Source of the DNA: Candidatus Tayloriibacteriota bacterium
GTDB taxonomy: Bacteria; Patescibacteriota; Minisyncoccia; Phycocordibacterales; PALSA-1337
Direction: 5' to 3'
NCBI GenBank assembly: GCA_025353045.1
Contig: JANXRK010000065.1
Coordinates: 1-36,831 of the forward strand
DNA: 36,831 nucleotides
Shown here: positions 1 through 7,253 of the stretch, in pieces
Layout of the letters: every line of letters begins with the position of its first letter
How positions within the stretch are numbered: position 1 is the stretch's first letter
The notes under the pieces: model-generated
The model's input: only the letters and a program-made list of their open reading frames with translations
Databases searched by the model: none
Told to the model about the DNA's origin: nothing
Translations under genes and position numbers: made by a program

Positions 1-434
1 TTTTCTTTTGGTACAAAAACTTCTTTAAATCCATGTAGCTTCGCTCCTTTGACTAAAGGCAGTACCCCATTTACTTTTCTAACATTCCCCTCGAGAGACA
101 ATTCGCCCAAAAAAATCTTTCTCTCTGGGTCAAAATCAATATCACCGCTTGCGCAGAGATATGCTAAAGCCATACCAAGATCAAACGAAGGTCCTTCCTT
201 CTTGATATCTGCTGGTGCAAGAGAGATTATAACTTTTTGATTTTTTTGTTTAGGTGAGACGTAGCCACTGTTCTTTATGGCTGCAGCAATACGATCTTTT
301 GATTCATCGATAGCCTTATCTCCTAAGCCTACAATAGAAAAAGCATGAAGACCGTTCGAAAGATCGACTTCTATATCTATGATGTGACTATTTAGTCCGG
401 ACAGTTGTGCACTGTATACTTTTGATATACTCAT
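1..434 (-). CDS. comM: ComM/YifB-family Mg-chelatase-like ATPase, N-terminal part
   Basis: The gene runs off the left edge; about 144 N-terminal residues are visible. The start MSISKVYSAQLSGLNSHIID, then FSIVGLGDKAIDESKDRI, LAPADIKKEGPSFDLGMALA and FLGELSLEGNVRKVNGVLP, match the ChlI-like N-terminal domain of the ComM/YifB family. Family members are AAA+ helicase-like ATPases; ComM promotes branch migration during natural transformation. The ATPase domain is outside the window. The ATG at 434 follows a TAGAGT hexamer (441-446) by six bases and there is no Shine-Dalgarno sequence, so the mRNA is probably leaderless. A link to DNA uptake fits the type IV pilus genes at the other end of the window, but that is inference. 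Confidence 0.85.
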   Translation of the reverse strand, partial: MSISKVYSAQLSGLNSHIIDIEVDLSNGLHAFSIVGLGDKAIDESKDRIAAAIKNSGYVSPKQKNQKVIISLAPADIKKEGPSFDLGMALAYLCASGDIDFDPERKIFLGELSLEGNVRKVNGVLPLVKGAKLHGFKEVFVPKE

Positions 435-514
435 GTGCAAACTCTACACTATTTAGATGAAATCCTAATAAAATTCTGATAAAAAAGGGATAAAATTCAA
501 CAATAGAACACGGA

Positions 515-883
515 TTATTTAGTTTGCATATGCTTCAAACAAGTTCTTGCTGAAGGATTGGCTTCAAGTCTTTCCTTTTCAATTTCTTCTCCTGAGATTT
601 CACAGATTCCGTATGTACCATTTTCTATTCTTTCAAGAGCTGATTTTACATCATTAAACTGAGGTTCTAATTTATTTAGAATTACTTTATTTTCTTCAAG
701 TTCTTCAAACTTGTCAGCTACTTCATTATCATCAGCACTATCAGTGTCGATTTCTCCAGGAGTTGCAGACCAGTCTTCGGGGTGTTCTGGGTTTGATTGG
801 CCAACAGTTTTAAGTTCTTCTTCCAAGATTGTTTTCTCTTTCAGTAATTTATCCTTGAAATGCTGTATATCTTTCTTGTGCAT
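515..883 (-). CDS. DksA/TraR-family protein with degenerate zinc finger
   Basis: A 122-residue protein with a long charged coiled-coil N-terminus and the family C-terminus YGICEISGEEIEKERLEANP followed by ARTCLKH. Family members bind the RNA polymerase secondary channel or act as small zinc-finger regulators. The usual four-cysteine finger (CxxC...CxxC) is reduced to CEIS...CLKH, so two of four ligands are replaced by Ser and His. The acidic stretch DTDSADDNEVADKFEELEEN lies between coil and finger. The ATG at 883 is six bases after TAGAAT (890-895 on the other strand), so it is probably leaderless. Family assignment is firm; the regulatory target is unknown. Confidence 0.8.
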   Translation of the reverse strand: MHKKDIQHFKDKLLKEKTILEEELKTVGQSNPEHPEDWSATPGEIDTDSADDNEVADKFEELEENKVILNKLEPQFNDVKSALERIENGTYGICEISGEEIEKERLEANPSARTCLKHMQTK

Positions 884-892
884 GTATGCATT

Positions 893-2338
893 CTAGCGCA
901 TATATGTCTGTTTTTCAATACGATCTAAAAGTTCAGGTATGACGTCTTCGGAGGTAGTTATGATCAGCGTGTTTTTATCTATAAAACTATAAAGAAATAA
1001 AATATTACCACTTTGATCCAAAAACTCTCGAATATCTCTATTCGCAATAACTTTATCTTTGAAAGTTCCTTTGAAGTTATAAAGTGAAGTGATCGAAGAT
1101 GTTGCTTGTTGTCTAAAGCTTAAGAGATCTGCCAAATCTTCTGGCATAGAGGGCTCCCATTTAAGCATTCCTGCATACGAATTCTGGAAAAAGTCGGTTG
1201 TGAGTATTATAAAAGGAAGATTGGTTGAAACTTCGCGACCATTTGATGAATATACTCCTAACATCCATTGATCAATCAAAGATCTCTTGAGGGTGTCGGT
1301 AATATCAAAATTCATTGCAGCAATAAACTCTGATCCAGTCAATTTATTTTTAGACCCATCAGATGTAAATTCTGGAACAATCTCAATTATTTTTCCTGCA
1401 GAAACTTTTTGTGTATTGAATTGATTTACAATAAAGGACGTTAATTGTTCTTTTTTTAATGAGGGTATGCTAACAATATTCTGGGAATCGGGCTTGATGA
1501 TGCTTGGAACTATTGGTTTTGTTGCTACAACAGGAACCACGGCCAGAGGACTCTTGAGATATAGATAATATCCACCACCAATACCCCCAGCGATAAATAA
1601 AATACTTATGAACACAACCAAAAGCTTTCTGCCAAATTGTGATGGAGGTTTATCCTCTTCAACATCCTCACCGTTTGCTGCTCTTTCCATTTTTCTACGA
1701 TTTTCTGCGATAACTATGCTCAAAACGGAAGATTGCTTGTTGGCCATAGCACCTGCTATATCACCCTCATATGTTCGAAGTTTCGGTTGGGCTGGCTGGA
1801 GTCTTTCAGGCAACTTTACCTCAGGCACTGCTTCTCTCACAATTGGTTGTGGAGGGCGAGGTATTACTTGTGGTTTTTTTTCTAAATTTTTAAAATCTTT
1901 AGTATCCGAGGTTTCATTGAATGTGTATTCAGGATTTTCATTATCTTCATCGCCAGGGCCAGCAACTGTAGGTATTTTTTGTTTGTCTACTTTGGGTAGA
2001 GGAGCTTTTTCAGGTATTTTTTGTTCTATTTGCTGTGTTTCAATGATGAGTGGATTTAATTTTGGTTTTTGGGGCTGATTTTCAGTCTTTGCACTACCAA
2101 AAAAACTCATGAATTTCTTTGGAACTTGTGATTTATCTAAATGAGAAAGAGCTTTACCCAGATCATTTTCATATGTTCGAAGGGATTCTTGAGGAATATC
2201 AAGCTTCTTTTTAAGTTCAGGGTCAATCTGATTGTGGAGTACGTGGAGGGGATGTTCTTCTGTTGTCGGAATTGCATTCCCCGCAATGAGTTTCAGGGGT
2301 TGATTGGGTTGTGAGCTTTTGTTTTGATCTTCGTTCAT
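893..2338 (-). CDS. Single-pass membrane protein with repeated LRTYE motif
   Basis: About 481 residues, not recognised by name. A long Pro-rich, charged, probably disordered N-terminal part (residues 1-235) is followed by one membrane segment at about 239-261 (LLVVFISILFIAGGIGGGYY) and a folded C-terminal domain of about 215 residues, predicted outside the cell. The short peptide LRTYExD occurs twice in the cytoplasmic part, near residues 53-59 and 187-193, each followed by an Ala-rich helix. I start at the ATG at 2338 rather than the TTG one codon earlier, because TATAAT (2346-2351, preceded by TGC) is seven bases upstream. The stop is close to the dksA-like start. Function is unknown; similar bitopic proteins with Pro-rich tails are common in CPR genomes. 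Confidence 0.7.
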   Translation of the reverse strand: MNEDQNKSSQPNQPLKLIAGNAIPTTEEHPLHVLHNQIDPELKKKLDIPQESLRTYENDLGKALSHLDKSQVPKKFMSFFGSAKTENQPQKPKLNPLIIETQQIEQKIPEKAPLPKVDKQKIPTVAGPGDEDNENPEYTFNETSDTKDFKNLEKKPQVIPRPPQPIVREAVPEVKLPERLQPAQPKLRTYEGDIAGAMANKQSSVLSIVIAENRRKMERAANGEDVEEDKPPSQFGRKLLVVFISILFIAGGIGGGYYLYLKSPLAVVPVVATKPIVPSIIKPDSQNIVSIPSLKKEQLTSFIVNQFNTQKVSAGKIIEIVPEFTSDGSKNKLTGSEFIAAMNFDITDTLKRSLIDQWMLGVYSSNGREVSTNLPFIILTTDFFQNSYAGMLKWEPSMPEDLADLLSFRQQATSSITSLYNFKGTFKDKVIANRDIREFLDQSGNILFLYSFIDKNTLIITTSEDVIPELLDRIEKQTYMR

Positions 2339-2380
2339 CAAAATAATTATAGCACGCGATAGTAGATTTTTTTAAAACTT

Positions 2381-2995
2381 TTACTCTTGTCCTGAAAGAT
2401 CAGCGATATCATCTGCGACTGTTCCAACGGTTGCATCTTTGGGTCCACGTCGTTTGTTATTGAAATTTGCTCTCATCATTCCCTTTCGAGATCCAATGAG
2501 ATATTTCTGTACATTTTCATCAAGATCAAAGAAATCGTCTACAACCTCTCGAAGTTTTGATGACGTTGATTTTCCAAATGAAACTACTTCTACCTGACAT
2601 CCTTCATTGACCTGCAAATATTCTACAAGTGGAACAAAATCTCCATCTCCTGTAAGAAGGATGACGGCATCGAGCTTCGGAGCGAGCTTCACGGCATCAA
2701 TTGCCATACCGACGTCCCAATCGGCCTTCTTCGCTCCACTACCGAAGATTTGAAGATCTTTTGTCTTTGTTTCGATTCCCATCTTTGTAAGAGCTTCGAA
2801 AAAGGCCTTTTCATCTCCCGCTTCTGTTGTGATAACGTACGCTACTGCTCGAATGAGTGATCTCTCCCCTACAGCATCTCGCACAATGTTCCCGAAATTT
2901 ACTTTTGAATGATAGAGATTCTTTGCGCTATGATAAATATTTTGTGTATCGATGAAAACACCAACACGCTGTTCCTTATGTTTGATAACTGACAT
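2381..2995 (-). CDS. NYN-domain (LabA/DUF88-type) PIN-like nuclease
   Basis: A 204-residue protein with the NYN signature: GVFIDTQNIYHSAK near residue 12 carries the first acidic residue, KADWDVGMAIDAV the middle acidic residues, and VILLTGDGDFVPLVEYL the GDxDF motif. These Asp residues form the metal site of PIN-like ribonucleases, so RNA cleavage is the likely activity. The C-terminal tail (GMMRANFNNKRRGPKDA) is basic and could bind RNA. It lies between the membrane protein and rpsO on the same strand. The start is supported by conservation of the N-terminal strand; no clear Shine-Dalgarno or closely spaced -10 was seen. The RNA target is unknown. Confidence 0.85.
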   Translation of the reverse strand: MSVIKHKEQRVGVFIDTQNIYHSAKNLYHSKVNFGNIVRDAVGERSLIRAVAYVITTEAGDEKAFFEALTKMGIETKTKDLQIFGSGAKKADWDVGMAIDAVKLAPKLDAVILLTGDGDFVPLVEYLQVNEGCQVEVVSFGKSTSSKLREVVDDFFDLDENVQKYLIGSRKGMMRANFNNKRRGPKDATVGTVADDIADLSGQE

Positions 2996-3096
2996 ATAAA
3001 AAATTACTAACTAAATTATTAAAACTATTAAACAAAACCAACAAACTTACATATTAAAAACCTACAGAGATTATACCATCAAAAGATAAAGCAAGC

Positions 3097-3366
3097 TTAT
3101 TTAGCCTTGATTTCGAGCTTCTTTGCAATAGATGCGTGTCGCTTTGGATGCTTCTTCTTCAAATAGTTCATATGAGACTGTCGATCAGCCACCATAGCAA
3201 GCAAACCCCGTCGTGAGTGATTATCTTTCCTATGCTTCTTCAAGTGAGTAGCCAATTCGTCTATTCTCTTTGTAAGTATTGAGATCTGAACCTCTGGAGA
3301 ACCAGTGTCCTTGTCGTGAATTGCGACTGTTTTGATGATATTTGACTTCTGTCGTGTTGTTAACAT
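3097..3366 (-). CDS. rpsO: 30S ribosomal protein S15
   Basis: 89 residues, the standard family length. Hallmarks are HDKDTGSPEVQISILTKRI, HLKKHRKDNHSRRGLLAMV and HMNYLKKKHP, which bind the 16S rRNA three-way junction in the 30S platform. The gene is divergent from the Xer recombinase, with about 77 bp between starts. An extended -10-like TGCTATTGT lies about nine bases before the ATG, so any leader is very short. That leaves little room for the leader pseudoknot through which S15 autoregulates in E. coli. Confidence 0.97.
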   Translation of the reverse strand: MLTTRQKSNIIKTVAIHDKDTGSPEVQISILTKRIDELATHLKKHRKDNHSRRGLLAMVADRQSHMNYLKKKHPKRHASIAKKLEIKAK

Positions 3367-3443
3367 GATGGCACTACAATAGCACGAATGGCTTTAAAAC
3401 ACAAGCGATATATAGGGTTTTAATAAGATGATATACTGAAGAC

Positions 3444-4376
3444 ATGTCGCACAATCTTTTAACTCTCAAGACCGAATTCCTTCAATATGTGGAAATAGAA
3501 AAAGGCCGAAGTCTAAATACTGTAAGAAATTACGATCAGTATCTCACTCGTTTTTTAAACTATACAAAGCTCAAAGATCCAAAGGCTATCACTGACAATG
3601 TTGTCCGAGACTTCCGTATTTGGCTCAATCGACAAGAAACTAAGAGTGAAAAAGGAAAAGCAAACACTACGCTCAAGAAGCGAACCCAAAACTACTACCT
3701 CATTGCTTTACGTGCTTTTCTTAAGTATCTAGCTCGACAGAACATCACTTCCCTATCTCCTGACCGTATTGAGCTGGCTAAAACACCTGAAAGATCTTTG
3801 GATCTTATAACTATTGATGAACTCGAGACTATTCTAAAAGCCCCAGACACTTCTACTCTTAGAGGACTACGAGATAAGGCGATGTTCGAGATGTTTTTCT
3901 CAACTGGCCTTCGAGTTTCTGAACTTTGTGCTCTACCGAGGGATATAAATCTAAAACTGGATGAAATGTCAGTGCGAGGAAAAGGAGAAAAGGTCAGGGT
4001 GGTATTTATTTCTGATAATGCACGAGAAGCAGTGAAAAAATGGCTAGATAAGAGAGATGATATGGACGATGCACTCTTTGTTCAAATAAAAGAAGGAGAA
4101 AAATTGGCTAAAAGCAAGGACTCTATGAGAATTAGCAGTCGTTCTGTAGAAAGAATCATCAAACAGTATGCAATTAACTCTGGAATATCAAAAAAGGTAA
4201 CACCACACGTTATTCGTCACAGTTTCGCGACAGATTTATTACGAAATGGAGCTGATCTACGCTCAGTGCAAATGCTTTTAGGACATGCAAATATTAATAC
4301 TACACAGATTTATACCCATGTGACAGATACGGAGCTAAAAAAGATACATAAGAAGTTTCATAGGAAGAGCGAATAA
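3444..4376 (+). CDS. xerC: Tyrosine recombinase, XerC/XerD type
   Basis: 310 residues with an N-terminal SAM-like core-binding domain (residues 5-100) and a C-terminal catalytic domain. Catalytic residues can be read: Arg157 in STGLRVSEL, Lys near 180 in VRGKGEKVR, HVIRH (His255, Arg258), His281 in LLGHANINTTQ and the nucleophile Tyr290 in IYTH. This is the full set for chromosome dimer resolution at dif. Only one Xer gene is in the window; no dif site was recognised. TATACT (3432-3437) ends six bases before the ATG, so the transcript is probably leaderless. XerC, XerD or a single XerH/XerA-like enzyme cannot be separated from sequence alone. Confidence 0.92.
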   Translation: MSHNLLTLKTEFLQYVEIEKGRSLNTVRNYDQYLTRFLNYTKLKDPKAITDNVVRDFRIWLNRQETKSEKGKANTTLKKRTQNYYLIALRAFLKYLARQNITSLSPDRIELAKTPERSLDLITIDELETILKAPDTSTLRGLRDKAMFEMFFSTGLRVSELCALPRDINLKLDEMSVRGKGEKVRVVFISDNAREAVKKWLDKRDDMDDALFVQIKEGEKLAKSKDSMRISSRSVERIIKQYAINSGISKKVTPHVIRHSFATDLLRNGADLRSVQMLLGHANINTTQIYTHVTDTELKKIHKKFHRKSE

Positions 4377-4412
4377 GGTGAGTAAAAAGATATTTTCTGT
4401 TATGATGTCTTT

Positions 4413-5210
4413 ATGAAAATCCTCTGCTGGAATGTTAATGGTCTACGTGCAAATGTTAAAAAGGGCGGTTTTGAGTGGTTTTTACAGCAATCCCCTACGT
4501 TTTTCTGCCTCCAGGAGACCAAAGCCCATCCAGATCAGCTCGAAGAAGGAATTCGAAATCCTGTAGGCTATCATTCATACTTTGATCATTCTAAACTACG
4601 AAAGGGCTATAGTGGAGTAGCTATTTATGCTAAAGAGAAAGCCGATCGAGTGGATTATGGTTTTGGTAATATAAAATCAGAAGATTTAGACAAAGAGGGT
4701 CGATTCATTGCTCTTTTTTATGATAATAAGACACTTTTGGGTAAAAAATTCGTACTTATTACTACCTACTTCCCTAACGGAGGAGGCGGACCAGAGAGAT
4801 TGGATTTCAAGATGCGATTTTATGATGAATTTTTGAAATATATCAATACTCAGAGAAAAAATGGCTACGAAGTAATCTTCTGTGGAGACGTAAATACTGC
4901 GCATACAGAAATTGACCTTGCTCGACCAAAAGAAAATGAAGAGAATACAGGTTTCCTACCACAAGAGCGCGAATGGATTGATCAATTAATTTCTGCAAAC
5001 TATATTGATATTTTTAGACATTTAAATCCAAAAAAAGTTCGAGCCTATACGTATTGGGATATGAAAACATATGCAAGAGAAAGAAATGTTGGATGGAGAA
5101 TCGATTATTTTTTCATAAGCCCTGCCCTTCTCGAAAAAGTCGAAAAGACTAAGATTCACAACACTATTTTAGGATCTGATCATTGTCCGATAGAACTTGT
5201 TTTGAAATAA
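4413..5210 (+). CDS. xth: Exodeoxyribonuclease III / AP endonuclease
   Basis: 265 residues, normal length for the ExoIII/APE family. Motifs in order: ILCWNVNGLRA at the N-terminus, FCLQETKAHPDQL with the metal-binding Glu, FCGDVNTAHTEIDLARPKEN with catalytic Asp and Asn, GWRIDYFFIS and SDHCPIEL with the catalytic Asp-His. The enzyme cuts DNA at abasic sites in base-excision repair. TATGAT (4401-4406) lies six bases before the ATG, predicting a leaderless mRNA. It follows xer by 36 bp and probably has its own promoter. A 498-bp gap follows its stop. Confidence 0.95.
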   Translation: MKILCWNVNGLRANVKKGGFEWFLQQSPTFFCLQETKAHPDQLEEGIRNPVGYHSYFDHSKLRKGYSGVAIYAKEKADRVDYGFGNIKSEDLDKEGRFIALFYDNKTLLGKKFVLITTYFPNGGGGPERLDFKMRFYDEFLKYINTQRKNGYEVIFCGDVNTAHTEIDLARPKENEENTGFLPQEREWIDQLISANYIDIFRHLNPKKVRAYTYWDMKTYARERNVGWRIDYFFISPALLEKVEKTKIHNTILGSDHCPIELVLK

Positions 5211-5217
5211 TTTTAGT

Positions 5218-5237
5218 TTGTCTTTTATAAAAGACAA
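5218..5237. repeat. Perfect 20-bp palindrome
   Basis: A self-complementary site with arms TTGTCTTTTA and TAAAAGACAA, starting eight bases after the xth stop. It directly precedes a DnaA box at 5239. With no GC-rich core or following U-tract it is a poor terminator. A dimeric protein binding site is more likely; the protein is unknown. Confidence 0.7.
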
Positions 5238-5238
5238 G

Positions 5239-5247
5239 TTATCCACA
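5239..5247 (+). promoter_or_regulatory. DnaA box, perfect match
   Basis: TTATCCACA equals the consensus high-affinity DnaA box. It lies between the palindrome at 5218-5237 and the promoter at 5267-5294, in a very AT-rich stretch (5248-5260). Confidence 0.5.
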
Positions 5248-5266
5248 TATTTTATATATTATGTCC

Positions 5267-5294
5267 TTTACATGTCTTTTATGCTTGTTATAAT
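5267..5294 (+). promoter_or_regulatory. Strong sigma-70-type promoter of the candidate ncRNA
   Basis: TTTACA (5267-5272), a 16-bp spacer and a perfect TATAAT (5289-5294). Transcription should start near 5301, well downstream of xth and with no convincing gene behind it. Confidence 0.65.
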
Positions 5295-5300
5295 GATCCC

Positions 5301-5667
5301 AGATTAGTTTTGACTTTAACCGAGGATTGTCAGAATTATGTTCTTTGAACAGTCGAATTGTCAGGGGTAGCATCACTAATTTTTTGAGTTCAATATCGAA
5401 GAGAAGTGACCCTTATTCAGCTTCAGCTGAGTATTGCAAGACTTACCAATCTTATTTATTTTTGGAGTACTTTGCAAAATTCCCTTTAGGTGGATTTGAG
5501 GTCAATTTCGCTGAGACGATGATCATACATCATTATCTCCTTCATCTATTTTGAACTCCGTTCTAGTTTCTTGTTTGGTTTCCGTTCCCAACAGCCACAG
5601 GTGTTTGTTCACTAATCTTTCAGAGTAAAAGAGATTAGCGCACAGGTACATGTGGCTGTTTTTTTAC
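5301..5667 (+). ncRNA. Candidate structured non-coding RNA of about 367 nt, unassigned
   Basis: The stretch is bounded by a consensus promoter and a strong intrinsic terminator, and contains no convincing protein. Its predicted 5' end AGATTAG (5301-5307) is identical to 5632-5638, and both can pair with CTAATCT at 5612-5618. This gives either a long-range closing helix or a local hairpin inside the terminator arm. Small hairpins are visible: GTTC/GAAC around 5340-5350 and TCAGC/GCTGA around 5418-5431. I found no RNase P core (GAGGAAAGTCC), no tmRNA tRNA-like ends with T-loop, and no SRP Alu or GNRA signature. 6S RNA or a lineage-specific RNA is possible. A 75-codon reading frame (5327-5554) lacks protein-like features and was not called. 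A long xth 3' UTR is the alternative. Confidence 0.5.
5590..5667 (+). terminator. Intrinsic terminator with long hairpin
   Basis: A ten-base-pair perfect stem AACAGCCACA (5590-5599) / TGTGGCTGTT (5651-5660), enclosing an inner CTAATCT/AGATTAG hairpin, is followed by a T-run to 5665. Only the plus strand has the T-tract after the hairpin, so it ends plus-strand transcripts, not cca. Confidence 0.85.
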
Positions 5668-5675
5668 CTAATTCA

Positions 5676-5691
5676 CGTTTCACGTGAAATA
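5676..5691. promoter_or_regulatory. parS-like ParB-binding site 1
   Basis: CGTTTCACGTGAAATA contains the perfect 12-bp palindrome TTTCACGTGAAA. It matches the bacterial parS consensus TGTTNCACGTGAAACA at 13 of 15 defined positions. It lies between the RNA terminator and the cca stop. Together with the site at 6252 it suggests a centromere-like region. parA and parB are not in the window. Confidence 0.6.
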
Positions 5692-5708
5692 ACTACTAAT
5701 TATGTTAC

Positions 5709-7187
5709 TTATGAAACGTGGTATTTCTTACGTATTTCCTCGATATTTTCATTCTCAGCTTCCTTTTTCCTATCTGCACCTTGTTTTCCGAGTGTTTCGA
5801 GCTGCTTTTCAGGCAAAGCAATCAATTCTTGTGCTTTTTTTTCGAGATAAGCTTCAGTATTTAGTTTAGGGTTATCAAGTACTTCTTCTAGTAAAACATT
5901 AAGAACAGAGCCAATCTTTGGTCCAGGAGTTACATGTGTAACGTCCATTATCCTTTTGCCATTTATCTTTAGCATAGCTACAGAGACTGGATCTCTCAGG
6001 GCTTCTTCAATCATTGCCTTATACTTTCTCAATCGATATGGATTCTCTTTAGGGCGTCCTGTGCCTATACGGTCACAAATACGTATATTCATAAGATCCC
6101 AAATGTTTTCATGACCAACGTTTGTAATCATTCTTCGTACAGCTGAAAGGGTAATTGTTTCTGTATCAGAGAAAAACATATGCCAACGAACCATTTTACT
6201 TACATTTTCGATAGCTTTCTGCGGAAACTTCAGTCTTTCAAGGATTTTCTTTGTTACACGTGAACCAACAACCTCATGTCCATAAAAGGTTATTTGCTTA
6301 GTTTCATGTGAAATTCTACTTGTCTCAGGCTTTGAAATATCATGAAGGAGGGCAGATAATCGTATTTCCAAAGGCCATTCCTTGTCGGCAGCATGTTGAA
6401 GAGTACGAAGAAGATGTTCCCATACGTCATAAGCGTGAGCTTGAGGCTGTTTAACGTTCTTTGCGCTGAGTAGTTCGGGAACAATGAACTGGAGTAAATT
6501 GAATTCATCTAATAGCTCAATGCCTAGCTTAGGGCTGTTAGACATAAGTATTCTTATAAATTCATCACGAACACGCTCAATAGAGATCTCTTTTAGGAGG
6601 TTAGAGTGGCTCAGTATAGCCTTTTTTGTATCAATGTTAATCGTGAAACCAAGCTCTGTTGCGAGCCGAACTGCTCGCATCATACGTAGAGCGTCCTCAG
6701 TAAAGCGGTCGTCAGCATTTCCCACAGCTTTTATAGTTTTGTCCTTAATGTCCTTTAATCCACCGTACAGATCAACAATGTCTTTTATTGCACCTTTTGA
6801 TAAAGACATGGCAATCGCGTTAATCGTGAAATCCCGCCGTTTTAAATCGTCTTCAATGGATTTACTAAATTTGACCTCATCTGGATGTCTATGGTCAGTA
6901 TAGGAGCTTTCAAGACGGTATGGCGTAACTTCTACAATCTTCAATGTCTCATTTTCAGTATTTTCATTTACAACTCCAACCGTTCCATATGAATTTTCAT
7001 AAAAAGTTTTAGGGAAGAGGGGAATAATTTCTTCGGGAGTAGCGTTTGTTGTTACGTCCCAATCTTTAGGAATTTTTCCTAAAAGTAAGTCGCGAGTGCA
7101 TCCACCCACAAGAAAAGCCTCAAAACCAGCTTCTTCTAGTTTCTCAACGATATCGATAATTTTTTTAGGGATAACACTACTTTTCAT
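5709..7187 (-). CDS. cca: tRNA nucleotidyltransferase (CCA-adding enzyme) with HD domain
   Basis: 492 residues. The polymerase-beta-like head has VGGCTRDLLLGKIPKDWDVT with catalytic Asp42 and Asp44, then the RRDFTINAIA motif near 117 and the RNA-binding motif ERVRDEFIRIL near 204. An HD domain follows with LSALLHDISKP (His282, Asp283). The enzyme adds CCA to tRNA 3' ends, which is needed here because none of the four tRNA genes encodes CCA. The C-terminus is charged. TAGTAT (7194-7199), preceded by TGC, ends six bases before the ATG, so the mRNA is probably leaderless. Two or three parS-like sites lie within the coding sequence (6252-6267 is the best). Confidence 0.93.
   Translation of the reverse strand: MKSSVIPKKIIDIVEKLEEAGFEAFLVGGCTRDLLLGKIPKDWDVTTNATPEEIIPLFPKTFYENSYGTVGVVNENTENETLKIVEVTPYRLESSYTDHRHPDEVKFSKSIEDDLKRRDFTINAIAMSLSKGAIKDIVDLYGGLKDIKDKTIKAVGNADDRFTEDALRMMRAVRLATELGFTINIDTKKAILSHSNLLKEISIERVRDEFIRILMSNSPKLGIELLDEFNLLQFIVPELLSAKNVKQPQAHAYDVWEHLLRTLQHAADKEWPLEIRLSALLHDISKPETSRISHETKQITFYGHEVVGSRVTKKILERLKFPQKAIENVSKMVRWHMFFSDTETITLSAVRRMITNVGHENIWDLMNIRICDRIGTGRPKENPYRLRKYKAMIEEALRDPVSVAMLKINGKRIMDVTHVTPGPKIGSVLNVLLEEVLDNPKLNTEAYLEKKAQELIALPEKQLETLGKQGADRKKEAENENIEEIRKKYHVS
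6252..6267. promoter_or_regulatory. parS-like ParB-binding site 2, inside cca
   Basis: TGTTACACGTGAACCA differs from TGTTNCACGTGAAACA at a single defined position. Weaker look-alikes with a central CATGTG core lie at 5928-5943 and 6300-6315 (each 11 of 15 defined positions). Location inside a gene is normal for parS in Bacillus. Confidence 0.6.
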
Positions 7188-7231
7188 GGCTCCATACTAG
7201 CACTTATCTTACAATTTTCCACTTATTGTAT

Positions 7232-7250
7232 ATATGATATAGTATCATAT
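7232..7250. promoter_or_regulatory. Inverted repeat over the HTH gene promoter
   Basis: ATATGATA (7232-7239) and TATCATAT (7243-7250) are perfect 8-bp arms with a 3-bp spacer. The right arm contains the likely -10 (TATCAT, 7243-7248) of the HTH gene starting at 7254. It looks like an autoregulatory operator. Confidence 0.5.
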
Positions 7251-7253
7251 GAC

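Noticed and set aside
1608..2078. Plus-strand frame of 156 codons opposite the LRTYE membrane protein
   Set aside because: Antisense shadow of the Pro-rich region; no promoter and no recognisable protein.
5327..5554. Open frame of 75 codons in the xth-cca gap
   Set aside because: No protein-like features, no ribosome-binding site or properly spaced -10, and it lies inside the region explained better as a structured RNA.
5301..5667. RNase P RNA, tmRNA or SRP RNA
   Set aside because: Length would fit the first two, but the GAGGAAAGTCC core, tRNA-like ends with T-loop, and SRP apical motif are not present.
5211..5708. Chromosomal origin (oriC)
   Set aside because: Only one good DnaA box was found and no dnaA or dnaN gene is near. 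The parS-like sites suggest proximity to an origin but not the origin itself.
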